Source: DASXRU01 sp039933315
GTDB taxonomy: Bacteria; Acidobacteriota; Blastocatellia; Pyrinomonadales; Pyrinomonadaceae
NCBI GenBank assembly: GCA_039933315.1
Contig: JBDTOI010000001.1
Coordinates: forward strand, 1-64,000
DNA: 64,000 bases
Reading direction: 5' to 3'
Below, in pieces: positions 16,367-24,516 of this stretch (positions within the stretch are counted from its first letter, which is position 1; each line of letters opens with the position of its first letter). The notes beneath the pieces are model-generated. The model was not told the origin of the DNA. It worked only from the letters and a program-made list of their open reading frames with translations, and made no database searches. The position numbers and the translations under genes were made by a program.

Positions 16367-16380
16367 AACGGTTTTTCTCC

Positions 16381-17340
16381 TTAGGTTGTTGAGATAATCA
16401 TAGCCCCGGAACTGAGAAATTTGCCCACCTCGTTTAAGTCAGGCAAAGACGTGCGCGCACCGAGACTGCGGCACTTTAACGCCGCCACAGCGTTTCCCAG
16501 TTTCATGCTGGTTTCCACATTCTCGCCACGCAGCAGGCCGTAAAGAAAGCCTGCGTGAAAAGCGTCGCCCGCCCCGGTTGTATCGCGACATTGCCCCGGA
16601 GTCTGGAAGGCAGGAGCATCGAGGAACTGGCCTTCGCAGTAAAGAAGGGCGCCGCGTGGCCCCTGGGTCATGCCGACTACGGCGCAGCCATAACGCACCT
16701 TCATCTCTACCAGCGCGACCCGTTCGTCGCTAATGCCGGTTAGTCTATGAGGAAACTCCGCCGAAGAGATGAGCACATCAACCAGCGGGAGGAGTTCCGG
16801 CAGTCCTTCGTATATGTTGTCCACATCGATGGAAACCACTGTGCCGGCTTCACGGGCAGTCGCGGCCATCGCCGCACAGGCTGGCGGATCATGCGCGTCC
16901 ATATGCAGCACGCGACCGCGGGACGCAAATGCCAATGGCGCTTCCGCCTGAGAATAAGACACCCGTTCATCGCGATCCCAGACGATTGTACGTTCACCGT
17001 TGCGGGCGTCGATGATGATGAAGGCCAGTTGATTGTCGGCGCCTTCGATCACTTCGGCGAATTCCGTATTCACGCCCGCCTCTTGCAACGACTGCAAGCC
17101 AAAGCTCCCTGCGTCATCGGATCCAAAGCGCCCGGCATAAGCCGTTGTCATTCCCAGTCTCTGCAATGCCACCATGGCGGTCGCTGTTTGGCCGCCCGCG
17201 GATCTGGTGTACTCGACGATCCGGGTCTTGGAGTCGAAGGCGGGATATTCAGGAACGACGATCAGATGATCGACCGCGTTCAGACCAAAACCAACGGCAT
17301 CAAAATCTTTCCCGGCTGGAACTGTTAAGGGGAATCGCAT
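16381..17340 (-). CDS. PfkB-family carbohydrate or nucleoside kinase
   Basis: 319 residues, ribokinase fold. The C-terminal PfkB signature DTTGAGDAFHAGFLYGL contains the catalytic Asp and the anion hole; the N-terminal GLNAVDHLIVV and RSAGGQTATAMVALQRLG form the substrate-binding GG region. These kinases phosphorylate a sugar or nucleoside hydroxyl with ATP. Substrate cannot be assigned. It is immediately upstream of an FMN-reductase gene on the same strand and is followed upstream by a BIME-like repeat pair. Confidence 0.87.
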   Translation of the reverse strand: MRFPLTVPAGKDFDAVGFGLNAVDHLIVVPEYPAFDSKTRIVEYTRSAGGQTATAMVALQRLGMTTAYAGRFGSDDAGSFGLQSLQEAGVNTEFAEVIEGADNQLAFIIIDARNGERTIVWDRDERVSYSQAEAPLAFASRGRVLHMDAHDPPACAAMAATAREAGTVVSIDVDNIYEGLPELLPLVDVLISSAEFPHRLTGISDERVALVEMKVRYGCAVVGMTQGPRGALLYCEGQFLDAPAFQTPGQCRDTTGAGDAFHAGFLYGLLRGENVETSMKLGNAVAALKCRSLGARTSLPDLNEVGKFLSSGAMIISTT

Positions 17341-17382
17341 GATCTCTTTCTGGCTAAAGCATCAGTAGAACGCCATTCAATC

Positions 17383-17504
17383 AGCGGGGGTAAACCGCCC
17401 TTCCTGACTGCGAGTGCTCCCGGTTGAACTTTCATACCCAAGGAGATTCAGAATTTGACTCAACGGTACCTGGTCGCAGTCAGGAAGGGCGGTTTACCCC
17501 CGCT
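17383..17504. repeat. BIME-like inverted pair C (perfect 31-bp arms, 60-nt spacer)
   Basis: The left arm 17383-17413 and right arm 17474-17504 are perfect reverse complements of 31 bases, separated by 60 bases. The geometry matches pair A (59-base spacer) although the spacer sequences differ. The right arm could be translated as an N-terminal extension of UvrC, which argues for a later uvrC start. Confidence 0.85.
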
Positions 17505-17610
17505 CTTTGAGCCAAACATCCAAGCTGGAATTATGCGTCCGTGGTCTTCAGCCAGCCCGTACGCTAGAATGTTACATCTAATCCCCCGGACACAATCAGA
17601 CATCAACACT

Positions 17611-19479
17611 GTGACTTTAGACGAGAAGCTTAAAGAAATCCCGCTTTCACCCGGCGTTTACATACACAAAGACGCGGCGGGCAAGGTGCTCTATATCGGC
17701 AAGGCCAAGAACCTGCGCCACCGCGTGCGTTCATATTTTCAGCCTGGCCGGCATGCGCCTTACAGCTATGGGCTCAAGACTGAGGAGCTGGTGAAACGCA
17801 TTGCCGATGTGGACTACATCGTCACTGATAACGAAGTCGAAGCGCTGATTCTAGAAGCTACCCTCGTAAAGAAGCACCAGCCCCGCTTCAACATCAGACT
17901 CATGGACGACAAGTCCTACCCGCATCTGAAGCTGACGATCAATGAGCTCTTCCCCAAAGTAATCATCACGCGGCGAATCCAGAAGGACGGCGCGCTCTAC
18001 TTCGGGCCTTTCCTGCCGGCCAGCCTGGCGCGCAAGACCATCGACCTCGTCAATCGAACTTTCCAACTGCGCACCTGTGATATCGAGATTGATGGTAAGG
18101 CGCCCAGACCCTGTCTTGAGTACCACATCAAACGCTGTCTGGGCCCCTGCGTCAAGGGCTTATGCACGCCCGATCAGTATCAGGAAGCAGTACGCGATGT
18201 GCGTATGTTGCTGGAAGGAAAAAACACGGAGCTGGCAAGTAAGCTGGAAGAACGAATGCTGCTCGCTTCCGAATCGATGCGCTTCGAGATGGCGGCGAAG
18301 TATCGGGATCTGCGCAAGACAGTCAATGCGCTGGCGGAACAACAGAAGATGGCAACCTCACCCGAGCGCGACGTGGACATCTTCGGCTATTACCGTGAAG
18401 GACCGATGCTGGCGTTGCAGTTATTTACCATGCGCGAAGGCCAGATCGTGGGGCGGCGCGAGTTTTACTGGGAAGATCTGCCGGTTGATGGATTTGAACC
18501 CGCCGAGTTTCTCAGTGAAGTGCTGGCCCAGTACTACAGCAGCGACTACGTGCCCCGGGAGATTTTGGTGCCGGTTGATTTTGCTGACCGGGCCTTGCTG
18601 GAAAAGGCCCTGAGCGAGCGCAAAGGCCGCCGCGTGCGCATCGCGGCCCCGCAACGTGGTGATAAGCGCGACCTGATCGACCTCATTGAGAAGAATGCGA
18701 AGTTGGCCTTTGAACAACGCTTCCGTGTGCTCAAGCCCGACATGAAACTGGTGCTTGAAGACTTACAGGAAACGCTGGAGCTGCCGCGCTTCCCTGCGCG
18801 CATCGAGTCCTTCGATATTTCGCACATCCAGGGCGCAGAGAATGTTGCGGGTATGGTGGTCTGCGAAAACGGCAAGATGAATCGATCGGCCTATCGCAAG
18901 TTTCGCATCCGCTCGGTGGAGGGCGCGAACGATGTGGCCTCAATGAAGGAAGTGGTTCACCGGCGCTACCGGCGTCTGCTGGACGAAGGAAAACCGCTGC
19001 CTGACTTGATCATGATCGATGGCGGTAAAGCGCAACTGGCTGCCGCCGCTGCCGCCATGCGCGAGCTTGACCTCGAAGCCGTGCCCATGGTCGGAGTGGT
19101 CAAGCCACCGCTGCGGCATAACGAAGTTTCGCATCTGCTGGTGAAAGGACGCGAACACGAGCCTGTCTATCTGGACTCGCATTCGCGAATTCTGCGGCTG
19201 ATACAGATGATTCGGGACGAGACCCATCGCTACGCAGTCACATATCACCGCAAGCGCCGCGAGCTGCGCGATTTCACTTCCGAACTGTCTGAGATTCCCG
19301 GCGTCGGTGACAAACGCAAGACCCGCCTGCTACGCAATCTGGGATCGATACAGCGCGTGGCAAATGCGAGCGTCTCGGAGTTAACACCCTTCGTGGGCCC
19401 CAAGACCGCGCAGGAAATAGTGGATCATTTCGAACGCCAACGAGCCCTGGCAGAAGCCCGACCGTCAGGGAGGGCTTAA
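17611..19479 (+). CDS. uvrC: UvrABC excinuclease subunit C
   Basis: UvrC makes the 3' and 5' incisions of nucleotide excision repair. The GTG at 17611 gives 622 residues beginning VTLDEKLKEIPLSPGVYI, matching usual UvrC N-termini (about 610 residues). The frame is open back to 17455, but the extra residues are encoded by a repeat arm; an ATG at 17569 is a second alternative. The N-terminal GIY-YIG nuclease (SPGVYIHKDAAGKVLYIGKA), the UVR motif region, the central UvrC domain (RFPARIESFDISHIQG) with the RNase H-like nuclease (DLIMIDGGKAQL) and terminal helix-hairpin-helix repeats (SEIPGVGDKRKTRLL) are all present. The last codons come from another repeat family. Confidence 0.96.
   Translation: MTLDEKLKEIPLSPGVYIHKDAAGKVLYIGKAKNLRHRVRSYFQPGRHAPYSYGLKTEELVKRIADVDYIVTDNEVEALILEATLVKKHQPRFNIRLMDDKSYPHLKLTINELFPKVIITRRIQKDGALYFGPFLPASLARKTIDLVNRTFQLRTCDIEIDGKAPRPCLEYHIKRCLGPCVKGLCTPDQYQEAVRDVRMLLEGKNTELASKLEERMLLASESMRFEMAAKYRDLRKTVNALAEQQKMATSPERDVDIFGYYREGPMLALQLFTMREGQIVGRREFYWEDLPVDGFEPAEFLSEVLAQYYSSDYVPREILVPVDFADRALLEKALSERKGRRVRIAAPQRGDKRDLIDLIEKNAKLAFEQRFRVLKPDMKLVLEDLQETLELPRFPARIESFDISHIQGAENVAGMVVCENGKMNRSAYRKFRIRSVEGANDVASMKEVVHRRYRRLLDEGKPLPDLIMIDGGKAQLAAAAAAMRELDLEAVPMVGVVKPPLRHNEVSHLLVKGREHEPVYLDSHSRILRLIQMIRDETHRYAVTYHRKRRELRDFTSELSEIPGVGDKRKTRLLRNLGSIQRVANASVSELTPFVGPKTAQEIVDHFERQRALAEARPSGRA
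19449..19476. repeat. 'AAGCCCGACCGTCAGG' repeat inside the uvrC 3' end
   Basis: GGCAGAAGCCCGACCGTCAG followed by GGAGGGCT, an imperfect dyad (AGCCC...GGGCT). An identical 28-base copy is at 22149-22176. Here it supplies the last nine codons of uvrC; the stop codon TAA follows directly. Confidence 0.8.
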
Positions 19480-19745
19480 GCCAGCAGAAGAACCGGTAGC
19501 CAGAAACTGCGCCTCTTCCGTCAGCGGCTTTGCCGCGCGGGCGTGCTGTTAGTTACCTTTCCCAAAGGCCGCGGCCGGACTACTCAAGATTGTTATGCCG
19601 CCTCCCGGAAATGCTTGACGGCGACAGCCCGGCGGAACAGAATTGCCGCGCTCGATCCAGCGCTCTTGCATCATGGGTTCCGGCATCTGCATGTGCATGC
19701 CCGGACCATCGACAGATCCGCCCGCTCCCAAAGGAGAAAGTCTGC

Positions 19746-20243
19746 ATGGAAAGCAAAGCCCGTATCGGAGGACACCCGATTCATCCGATGTTGATCCCGT
19801 TTCCCCTCGCGCTCTGGACCACTTCGTTTGCCACCGACGTATTCTTTTACTTTCATCGCAATACCAGTCTCTTGTTGATCTCCAAATACATGATTGGGGC
19901 CGGCATTATCGGGGCGGCCGCCGCAGCCATTCCCGGGATTATGGATTGGTCGAAGATAAATCATCCGGAGGCAAAGAAAGTTGCCAACTGGCACGCGCGG
20001 CTCAACGTCCTCGCGCTGATCATTTTTTGTGTCAGCCTTTATTTGCGACTGGGACGTAATGCGGATCTGGTGGGACGCCGGCTTACGATTCCGTTCCTGC
20101 TGTCGCTGGTAGGTGTGATTCTGATTTCGATCTCGGGGTATCTAGGCGGTGATCTGGCGTACCGTTACGGGATAGGGGTTTCACCAAAGCCCGGTGCGCC
20201 CGTGTCAGAACCACCTGCGGTAGCAGGTGGGCCCGACGATTGA
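19746..20243 (+). CDS. DUF2231 membrane protein
   Basis: 165 residues from the ATG at 19746, preceded by AGGAGAAAG; a longer frame upstream has no matching features. The N-terminal KARIGGHPIHPMLIPFPLAL is the DUF2231 signature (two conserved His-Pro motifs). Four hydrophobic helices follow, consistent with a small inner-membrane protein; the His pairs suggest heme or metal binding but this is unproven for the family. The last dozen residues (VSEPPAVAGGPDD) are encoded by an intergenic repeat that runs across the stop codon. Convergent with the next gene. Confidence 0.82.
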   Translation: MESKARIGGHPIHPMLIPFPLALWTTSFATDVFFYFHRNTSLLLISKYMIGAGIIGAAAAAIPGIMDWSKINHPEAKKVANWHARLNVLALIIFCVSLYLRLGRNADLVGRRLTIPFLLSLVGVILISISGYLGGDLAYRYGIGVSPKPGAPVSEPPAVAGGPDD

Positions 20244-20362
20244 GGACTGCGGAATTCGGAATTCGGAATCAGGGTTAAGACTAAATCATTTTTTTAAATC
20301 CGCATTCCGAATTCAGCATTCCGCAATCGACGGGCCCGCCCGCTACCGCAGGCGGTTCTGAC
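20204..20362. repeat. Nested inverted repeat between convergent genes
   Basis: Outer arms GTCAGAACCACCTGCGGTAG (from 20204) and CGCTACCGCAGGCGGTTCTG (to about 20361) flank inner arms rich in GGAATTCGGAAT and ATTCCGAATTC (20250-20270 and 20304-20322), including GATTGAGGACTGCGG / CCGCAATCGA. The RNA could fold into a hairpin of about 60 bp on either strand. It starts inside the DUF2231 gene and ends two bases before the convergent gene stop, so it may act as a two-way terminator. Confidence 0.75.
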
Positions 20363-20363
20363 A

Positions 20364-21116
20364 CTAGCCTTTGTTCGCTTCGCCCTTCACAGCGCTGAAG
20401 TCATAAGTAATGTGCAGGCGCAGTGCTCCTTCGACTACCTCCGCGCGCACGTCTTTCACCTGCGCTTTCAACGTTCCCCCGCTCGCCTCCACCGGCATCG
20501 AGAGCGCGAGTTGCTGGGCGCGCAACACCGGAAACTGATTGATTCGCTGATCAATCGCATTCTGCACAAAGACCGTGACAAAATTATTAGCCAGCGCCGG
20601 CACACCCTCCAGATTCATCTCTTCGATATTCAAACGGCCGAAGACCGTCTGCTGTGCTTGATCGAAAGTAAGCTGCACGGCCGTGTTAGCTGATCCCTTG
20701 AACTGCATGCAGTTGCCCAAAAGGTTGTAGCTCCCGCTGAAGGCCAGCGGCGCAGTAATCTTGCCGCTCGCAAACCGCACTCCGGTTTTGACGTTGTTAC
20801 CTTCGGCCGCCAGCGTCAAGGTGTTCGTGCAGTTGCCCTGGAACGCCGCCGGGGTGATGGTGGCCAGTCCCTCTTGTTGATTCATCTGCGAGAGCTTGAA
20901 CTGCGGCGGACCCAGACCATTGAACACCGTCCCCAGCAGCACATCAAAGAACTTATCGTCGAGAACGATTTGGGCAGTTCCTGCGGGCGAGCCGCCTGGA
21001 TCAGGCGGCCCAATGGTTTTCCCGGGAACCGATCGCATACGGGGCGTGCCCAACAGGAAGATTGCCAGCACGCCTCCGACGACGATCCCCAACACAAACA
21101 AAATAAAGTATCTCAT
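20364..21116 (-). CDS. Membrane-anchored protein of unknown function
   Basis: 250 residues. A single N-terminal helix (MRYFILFVLGIVVGGVLAIF) anchors or exports it; the rest is soluble and outside. The body has alternating hydrophobic strands and an amphipathic helix (VQNAIDQRINQFPVLRAQQLAL), reminiscent of lipid-binding DUF2993/LmeA-type folds, but the resemblance is weak. Two Cys (in GNCTNT and GNCMQF) may form a disulfide. It begins about 20 bases after the stop of the upstream lipoprotein gene (same strand), so the two are likely co-transcribed and may work together at the envelope. Confidence 0.62.
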   Translation of the reverse strand: MRYFILFVLGIVVGGVLAIFLLGTPRMRSVPGKTIGPPDPGGSPAGTAQIVLDDKFFDVLLGTVFNGLGPPQFKLSQMNQQEGLATITPAAFQGNCTNTLTLAAEGNNVKTGVRFASGKITAPLAFSGSYNLLGNCMQFKGSANTAVQLTFDQAQQTVFGRLNIEEMNLEGVPALANNFVTVFVQNAIDQRINQFPVLRAQQLALSMPVEASGGTLKAQVKDVRAEVVEGALRLHITYDFSAVKGEANKG

Positions 21117-21134
21117 TCAGGGAGCTCCTCAGGG

Positions 21135-22046
21135 TTACGGCCTTGGCGTGGGCGAAGTGGTGGCCGCGGGTGAGGCCGAAGTTGACGGCGTGCCACTCAT
21201 GTTGCTCATCATCGCTTTCACCACTGCGGCTAAGGTGCTCGTTACTGCGTTGATCTGCTGCCGCACTTGTTCAGGTGAAACCTTATTCATACCCGCCGGT
21301 ATTTCAAATATTGAGTCGTCCACCGTGGTGGAAATGTCGCGAAACTCCGCTACGATATGCGCTCCTTTGACACCTTTCACATCCCCACTGGTTTCGGCGA
21401 ATAGCTCGGAACGCAGCGGCAAACCAGTTTCCTTATCAACATAAACAAATGCCTGGGTCGAAACCTGCCCTGCCTGCGTATTCGTATTCGAAGTCGTGGC
21501 GTAGCGATACTTCTCGGCTTTGCGTCCGTTCACTTCTTCATCGCCCACGCGTTCGACCCCTTTGAGGTTCTCCAGCCGTTGCACCAGCTGGCCCGGGGTT
21601 ATCAGCTTCTGAATCTGCATGCCGGTGGCCTCCGGAGTTAGCTCCGCATACTGCTTGCGGCCCGGGGCCACTACGTAATGCTTGTTGTCATGGTCGATAT
21701 AAATCAAATCCGATCCGTCGGGGAGTTTGAAGGAGACACGGCGATCGTCACCATTGCGAGCTACTTCGGCAGACAAAGAAGGAATCCCGATGGTTTTCTC
21801 GCCGCCCTCTGTTTGGGCGGTGAAGACCAGGGTCGCGCGATATTTTTCCGGTTCGCGAGTATTGATAGCTGTGCCCACTGCCGCGACGTTCGAATTTGTA
21901 TTCGCCGGAGCCGTATTCACGTTAACCGCAGTGTTGGTATTAGTGTTTGTGTTTGTAGCAGGCTGACAGGCGCCGGTGGCAAAAAGAAGCGCCAGGATAA
22001 AAGTCAGTAGAAAGATCACAGATGGCTTCGATACATAGGTTCGCAT
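21135..22046 (-). CDS. Lipoprotein of unknown function (outer-membrane sorting-like beta fold)
   Basis: 303 residues from the ATG at 22046; a longer frame upstream runs through a repeat and lacks an export signal. The signal ends with the lipobox TGAC, then an extended N/T/A linker (NTNTNTNTAVNVNTAP). The central part has KLPDGSDLIYIDHDNKHYVVAP and EVNGRKAEKYRYATT...VDKETGLPLRSEL, similar in style to DUF4412/LolA-like proteins that carry hydrophobic ligands. The C-terminus is again Ser/Thr/Pro-rich. Function unproven. Probable operon with the downstream membrane-anchored protein. Confidence 0.65.
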   Translation of the reverse strand: MRTYVSKPSVIFLLTFILALLFATGACQPATNTNTNTNTAVNVNTAPANTNSNVAAVGTAINTREPEKYRATLVFTAQTEGGEKTIGIPSLSAEVARNGDDRRVSFKLPDGSDLIYIDHDNKHYVVAPGRKQYAELTPEATGMQIQKLITPGQLVQRLENLKGVERVGDEEVNGRKAEKYRYATTSNTNTQAGQVSTQAFVYVDKETGLPLRSELFAETSGDVKGVKGAHIVAEFRDISTTVDDSIFEIPAGMNKVSPEQVRQQINAVTSTLAAVVKAMMSNMSGTPSTSASPAATTSPTPRP

Positions 22047-22148
22047 AGGACTCTCCCGGTTGAAAGCGACGCGTCTCCCGCGTCGCAAACGTTCATGAAA
22101 AACTGTTTTAGGGGGGTTATCACCTAAGGATAACACGCCCCCAGCAGA

Positions 22149-22176
22149 GGCAGAAGCCCGACCGTCAGGGAGGGCT
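22149..22176. repeat. 'AAGCCCGACCGTCAGG' repeat, second copy
   Basis: Identical over 28 bases to 19449-19476. It lies upstream of the lipoprotein gene between divergent transcripts. Just beyond it (22203-22247) is an A/T-rich stretch of CATTTTCCATTTTTCATTTG repeats like that at 1981-2010. Confidence 0.8.
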
Positions 22177-22328
22177 CGTAGCTTGAATGATAGGCACGAA
22201 AAGCAACGAACCATTCTCCATATATCATTTTCCATTTTTCATTTGCCATCGAGATGCCTTGACTCGCGCAGCGATCTGGCATAGAAGGCGAAATGTTCTC
22301 CGAGTCTAAAACCAAATGAGGCGCATGA

Positions 22329-22955
22329 ATGAAACAGATTCCCCTATTGATCACCCTGGCTATTTCCCTATCGCTGTGCAATTTGAGCGATAAACTCAAG
22401 TCCGGCAGTTCAAATTCAAATTCGTCAGGTTCCTCCAGCAAGGTTGGCGGTGATCCGGTGGAGCAGCCGGCGCCCACCGGCGCTCAGCAGGCCGCGCTGG
22501 CCGGCGGACAGAACGCCAAGTGGGACCAGCAGGGAATGTCATGGACAGTGCCACCCAAGTGGAACGAGGTCCAAAATGAATCGAAGTCGCTGCTCTGGCG
22601 ATCGCCCGGTTCGTGGGACGCTGCCAATCTAATCGTCAACATCTCGCCAATGGACGAAAACTTTCCCGTGGATATTAGTATCCAGGCGTTCTACGATCAG
22701 GCGAAGACTCGCGCCAAAAACGGCGAAGTCGATGAACTGAAGTGGCTCGAGATTGACGGTCTTCGCGGGGTCCAATTTCGCGAGTCGAATCCTGAGAAGC
22801 CCGACGGCATCAGACGATTACAGTGGCTGGCCTATCGCAAGTTTGCGGGCCAGGTGCAGATGGTAAACGTGATGCTCTCCAGCAGCGGCAAGGGATTTCC
22901 GCAACACCAGGACGCGATGTACGGAGTTCTCTACTCAACGAAGATTGTTCACTAA
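22329..22955 (+). CDS. Hypothetical lipoprotein
   Basis: 208 residues. A short export signal ends with LSLC, a plausible lipobox (Cys17), then a Ser/Asn-rich linker. The folded part (about 65-208) contains WTVPPKWNEVQNESKSLLWRSPG, LIVNISPMDENFPVD, an acidic helix and WLEIDGLRGVQFRES, suggesting a PsbP/Mog1-like alpha-beta fold, by eye only. Function unknown. It is divergent from the previous lipoprotein gene. The stop is followed within a few bases by CACAGACT-family repeats. Confidence 0.62.
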   Translation: MKQIPLLITLAISLSLCNLSDKLKSGSSNSNSSGSSSKVGGDPVEQPAPTGAQQAALAGGQNAKWDQQGMSWTVPPKWNEVQNESKSLLWRSPGSWDAANLIVNISPMDENFPVDISIQAFYDQAKTRAKNGEVDELKWLEIDGLRGVQFRESNPEKPDGIRRLQWLAYRKFAGQVQMVNVMLSSSGKGFPQHQDAMYGVLYSTKIVH

Positions 22956-22961
22956 AAGTAG

Positions 22962-23111
22962 CACAGACTTCAGTCTGTGTCTCAACACCCGACTGAAGTC
23001 TGTGCCGTTGTAACGCAAACCGTCAGTTTGCGATCGGTGATACCACAAGCATCGCTAATGCAGGGCCCGTAAGCGTGGGACTCAAGATGGAATCACAGAC
23101 TGAAGTCTGTG
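22962..23111. repeat. Cluster of 'CACAGACT' and 'GCAAAC' palindromes
   Basis: Three CACAGACT-type dyads (22962-22979, about 22991-23004 as a partial copy, and 23094-23111) enclose a GCAAAC-type dyad (23010-23032). The entire gap between the two convergent genes is repeat-derived. The GCGTGGGACTC...AATCACAGACT flank matches that at 11534-11550. Confidence 0.8.
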
Positions 23112-23114
23112 CCA

Positions 23115-24164
23115 CTACTTCTTGATGTAATTCCGGTGCAGCCAAACTTGCTTCTGAGACCGGTCGCGAGTTTCAAAGAAAACGTTCTCTGCTGACTCAC
23201 GCGTGATTAGTTGTATGCGCTTGGTCAGGTCCTCCGATTTCTCCGCCGCCTTCCCGGATTCCGACTCCTGCAGGAAAGTTTGCACATTGTCGGGAGAAAG
23301 GTTGGCGAAAGTAGCGCCTCTGTGGAATTCAGCTATCGCTTCGATTGCGCTCGCCTTTAGCAGTTTCGGCCACAGCTTAAGGAAAAGACCATTCGAAGCG
23401 TAAACATCGGCGCTATTCACTTTCCCGTTAATCGCGAACGCGTAGCCGATCACATCGTTTTTGCCCTGCGTGATTCGCGACAGCGCTTTGATGTATTCGT
23501 CGGCGCTCTTCTGCACTGCCTTGTTTTCCAGTGCCAGCTGGAGACTGGATTCTGACGCCGCGCTATTCACCCGAGCGCCAACGTTCTGGCTCAGCTTGTC
23601 TTGCGCCACCGTAACGTTCTGCCAGACGGCGCCCTGCGATCGGGAACTCTTCGCCGCCAGCTTGAGATCTCTGGTGGAGACCACTTCCGCCGAGCTGCTG
23701 AAGACATGAACCTGTTCGGTTCCGCGCTTACTCCAACGGCCGTGTTCGACGCAGAAAGCGGTGATCGGCATCTTGCCTGACTTCGGGGGCACAATCATGT
23801 CGATGCCAAGCACGCGATCCTGCTGGCCGCCTTTGACGATCTCGCCCGACTGTACATAGATTTCATCACTGGAAACGTTCTCGATCGCCAATTCGTTTAC
23901 CGATTGCGTCTCATAGACTATGACCTTTTTCTGGGTCAAAGCTTCCTGCAAAGTAAGGAACGTCCTGCCGCTGATGCGATCTTTGCCGTGAATCAGAAAC
24001 ACGGAAAGATTATCATGTTTGTAAGGTCCGGAAATTCTGTAATTACCCGCTTCCGGCGGCGGCCCCACCGGGCCAAGGCTGTACATCTGCGCCATCGCCA
24101 ACACGCTGAGTCCTATCACCATCACCAGCAGTCCCAGGACTGCGTTAGTAGATTTCATTTTCAT
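23115..24164 (-). CDS. Exported protein with ARPP-1-type domain (DUF6569-like)
   Basis: 349 residues from the ATG at 24164, preceded by GGAGGAG at good distance. An export signal (AVLGLLVMVIGLSVLAMAQ) is followed by a domain with YKHDNLSVFLIHGKD, TFLTLQEAL, VNELAIENVSSDEIYVQSGE and GGQQDRVLGIDMIVPPKSG. These match, by memory, the ARG/rhodanese/phosphatase-associated protein (ARPP) family. The later FCVEHGRWSKRG and a helical C-terminal half (about 200-349) are included in that family. Role unknown; it would act in the periplasm or outside. It is convergent with the upstream lipoprotein gene and divergent from the TPR kinase gene. Confidence 0.7.
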   Translation of the reverse strand: MKMKSTNAVLGLLVMVIGLSVLAMAQMYSLGPVGPPPEAGNYRISGPYKHDNLSVFLIHGKDRISGRTFLTLQEALTQKKVIVYETQSVNELAIENVSSDEIYVQSGEIVKGGQQDRVLGIDMIVPPKSGKMPITAFCVEHGRWSKRGTEQVHVFSSSAEVVSTRDLKLAAKSSRSQGAVWQNVTVAQDKLSQNVGARVNSAASESSLQLALENKAVQKSADEYIKALSRITQGKNDVIGYAFAINGKVNSADVYASNGLFLKLWPKLLKASAIEAIAEFHRGATFANLSPDNVQTFLQESESGKAAEKSEDLTKRIQLITRESAENVFFETRDRSQKQVWLHRNYIKK

Positions 24165-24516
24165 TTTTACACTCCTCCAAACAGAATTTGAGGGGAGACG
24201 CCGGAATTCGACGGGAGACAACACACCCCTTGATGTTGGGTTCCGTAGCGACGAGCGATGCGGAATCTGTTGGTAGAACGCGTCTGAGGAGTCTTCTTGC
24301 GTGGTTGGACGTTGAATTTGTCAGCGAGGTTTGCTCGGCGCAGTTCTTAAGGTGAGCAAGTTAAGATCAGGATTAATTCCCGGCTGACCGATCTTGAAAT
24401 AAACACGCTTACAAGCGACAATGGCGCGCGCTCAGCTTCATCCGGTTTTCCCTTTACCCGCGAAACACTTAAGAGGTTTTTCGTTTCCCGTTTAAGTTTG
24501 GAGCAAACCTCGCTCA
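24165..24516. other. Divergent intergenic region ahead of the TPR kinase
   Basis: About 350 bases without a credible gene. The left part carries the ribosome site of the ARPP-type gene. The right part holds a possible sigma70 promoter (24394-24422) for the kinase. A GG-N10-GC match (TGGCGCGCGCTCAGC, near 24422) was judged too weak to call sigma54. Confidence 0.4.
24394..24422 (+). promoter_or_regulatory. Possible sigma70 promoter for the TPR kinase
   Basis: TTGAAA at 24394-24399 and GACAAT at 24417-24422 with a 17-base spacer. The -10 hexamer matches the consensus at only four positions, so this is a weak call. The leader to the ATG at 24517 would be about 88 bases. Confidence 0.3.

Noticed and set aside
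1919..23111. Dispersed palindromes considered as a CRISPR array
   Set aside because: Copies are single or paired, inverted and scattered over kilobases, with no regular spacers or cas genes.
24422..24436. GG-N10-GC match (TGGCGCGCGCTCAGC) upstream of the TPR kinase as a sigma54 promoter
   Set aside because: Only the GG and GC fit; the -12 TTGC is CAGC, and such matches are expected by chance in G+C-rich DNA.
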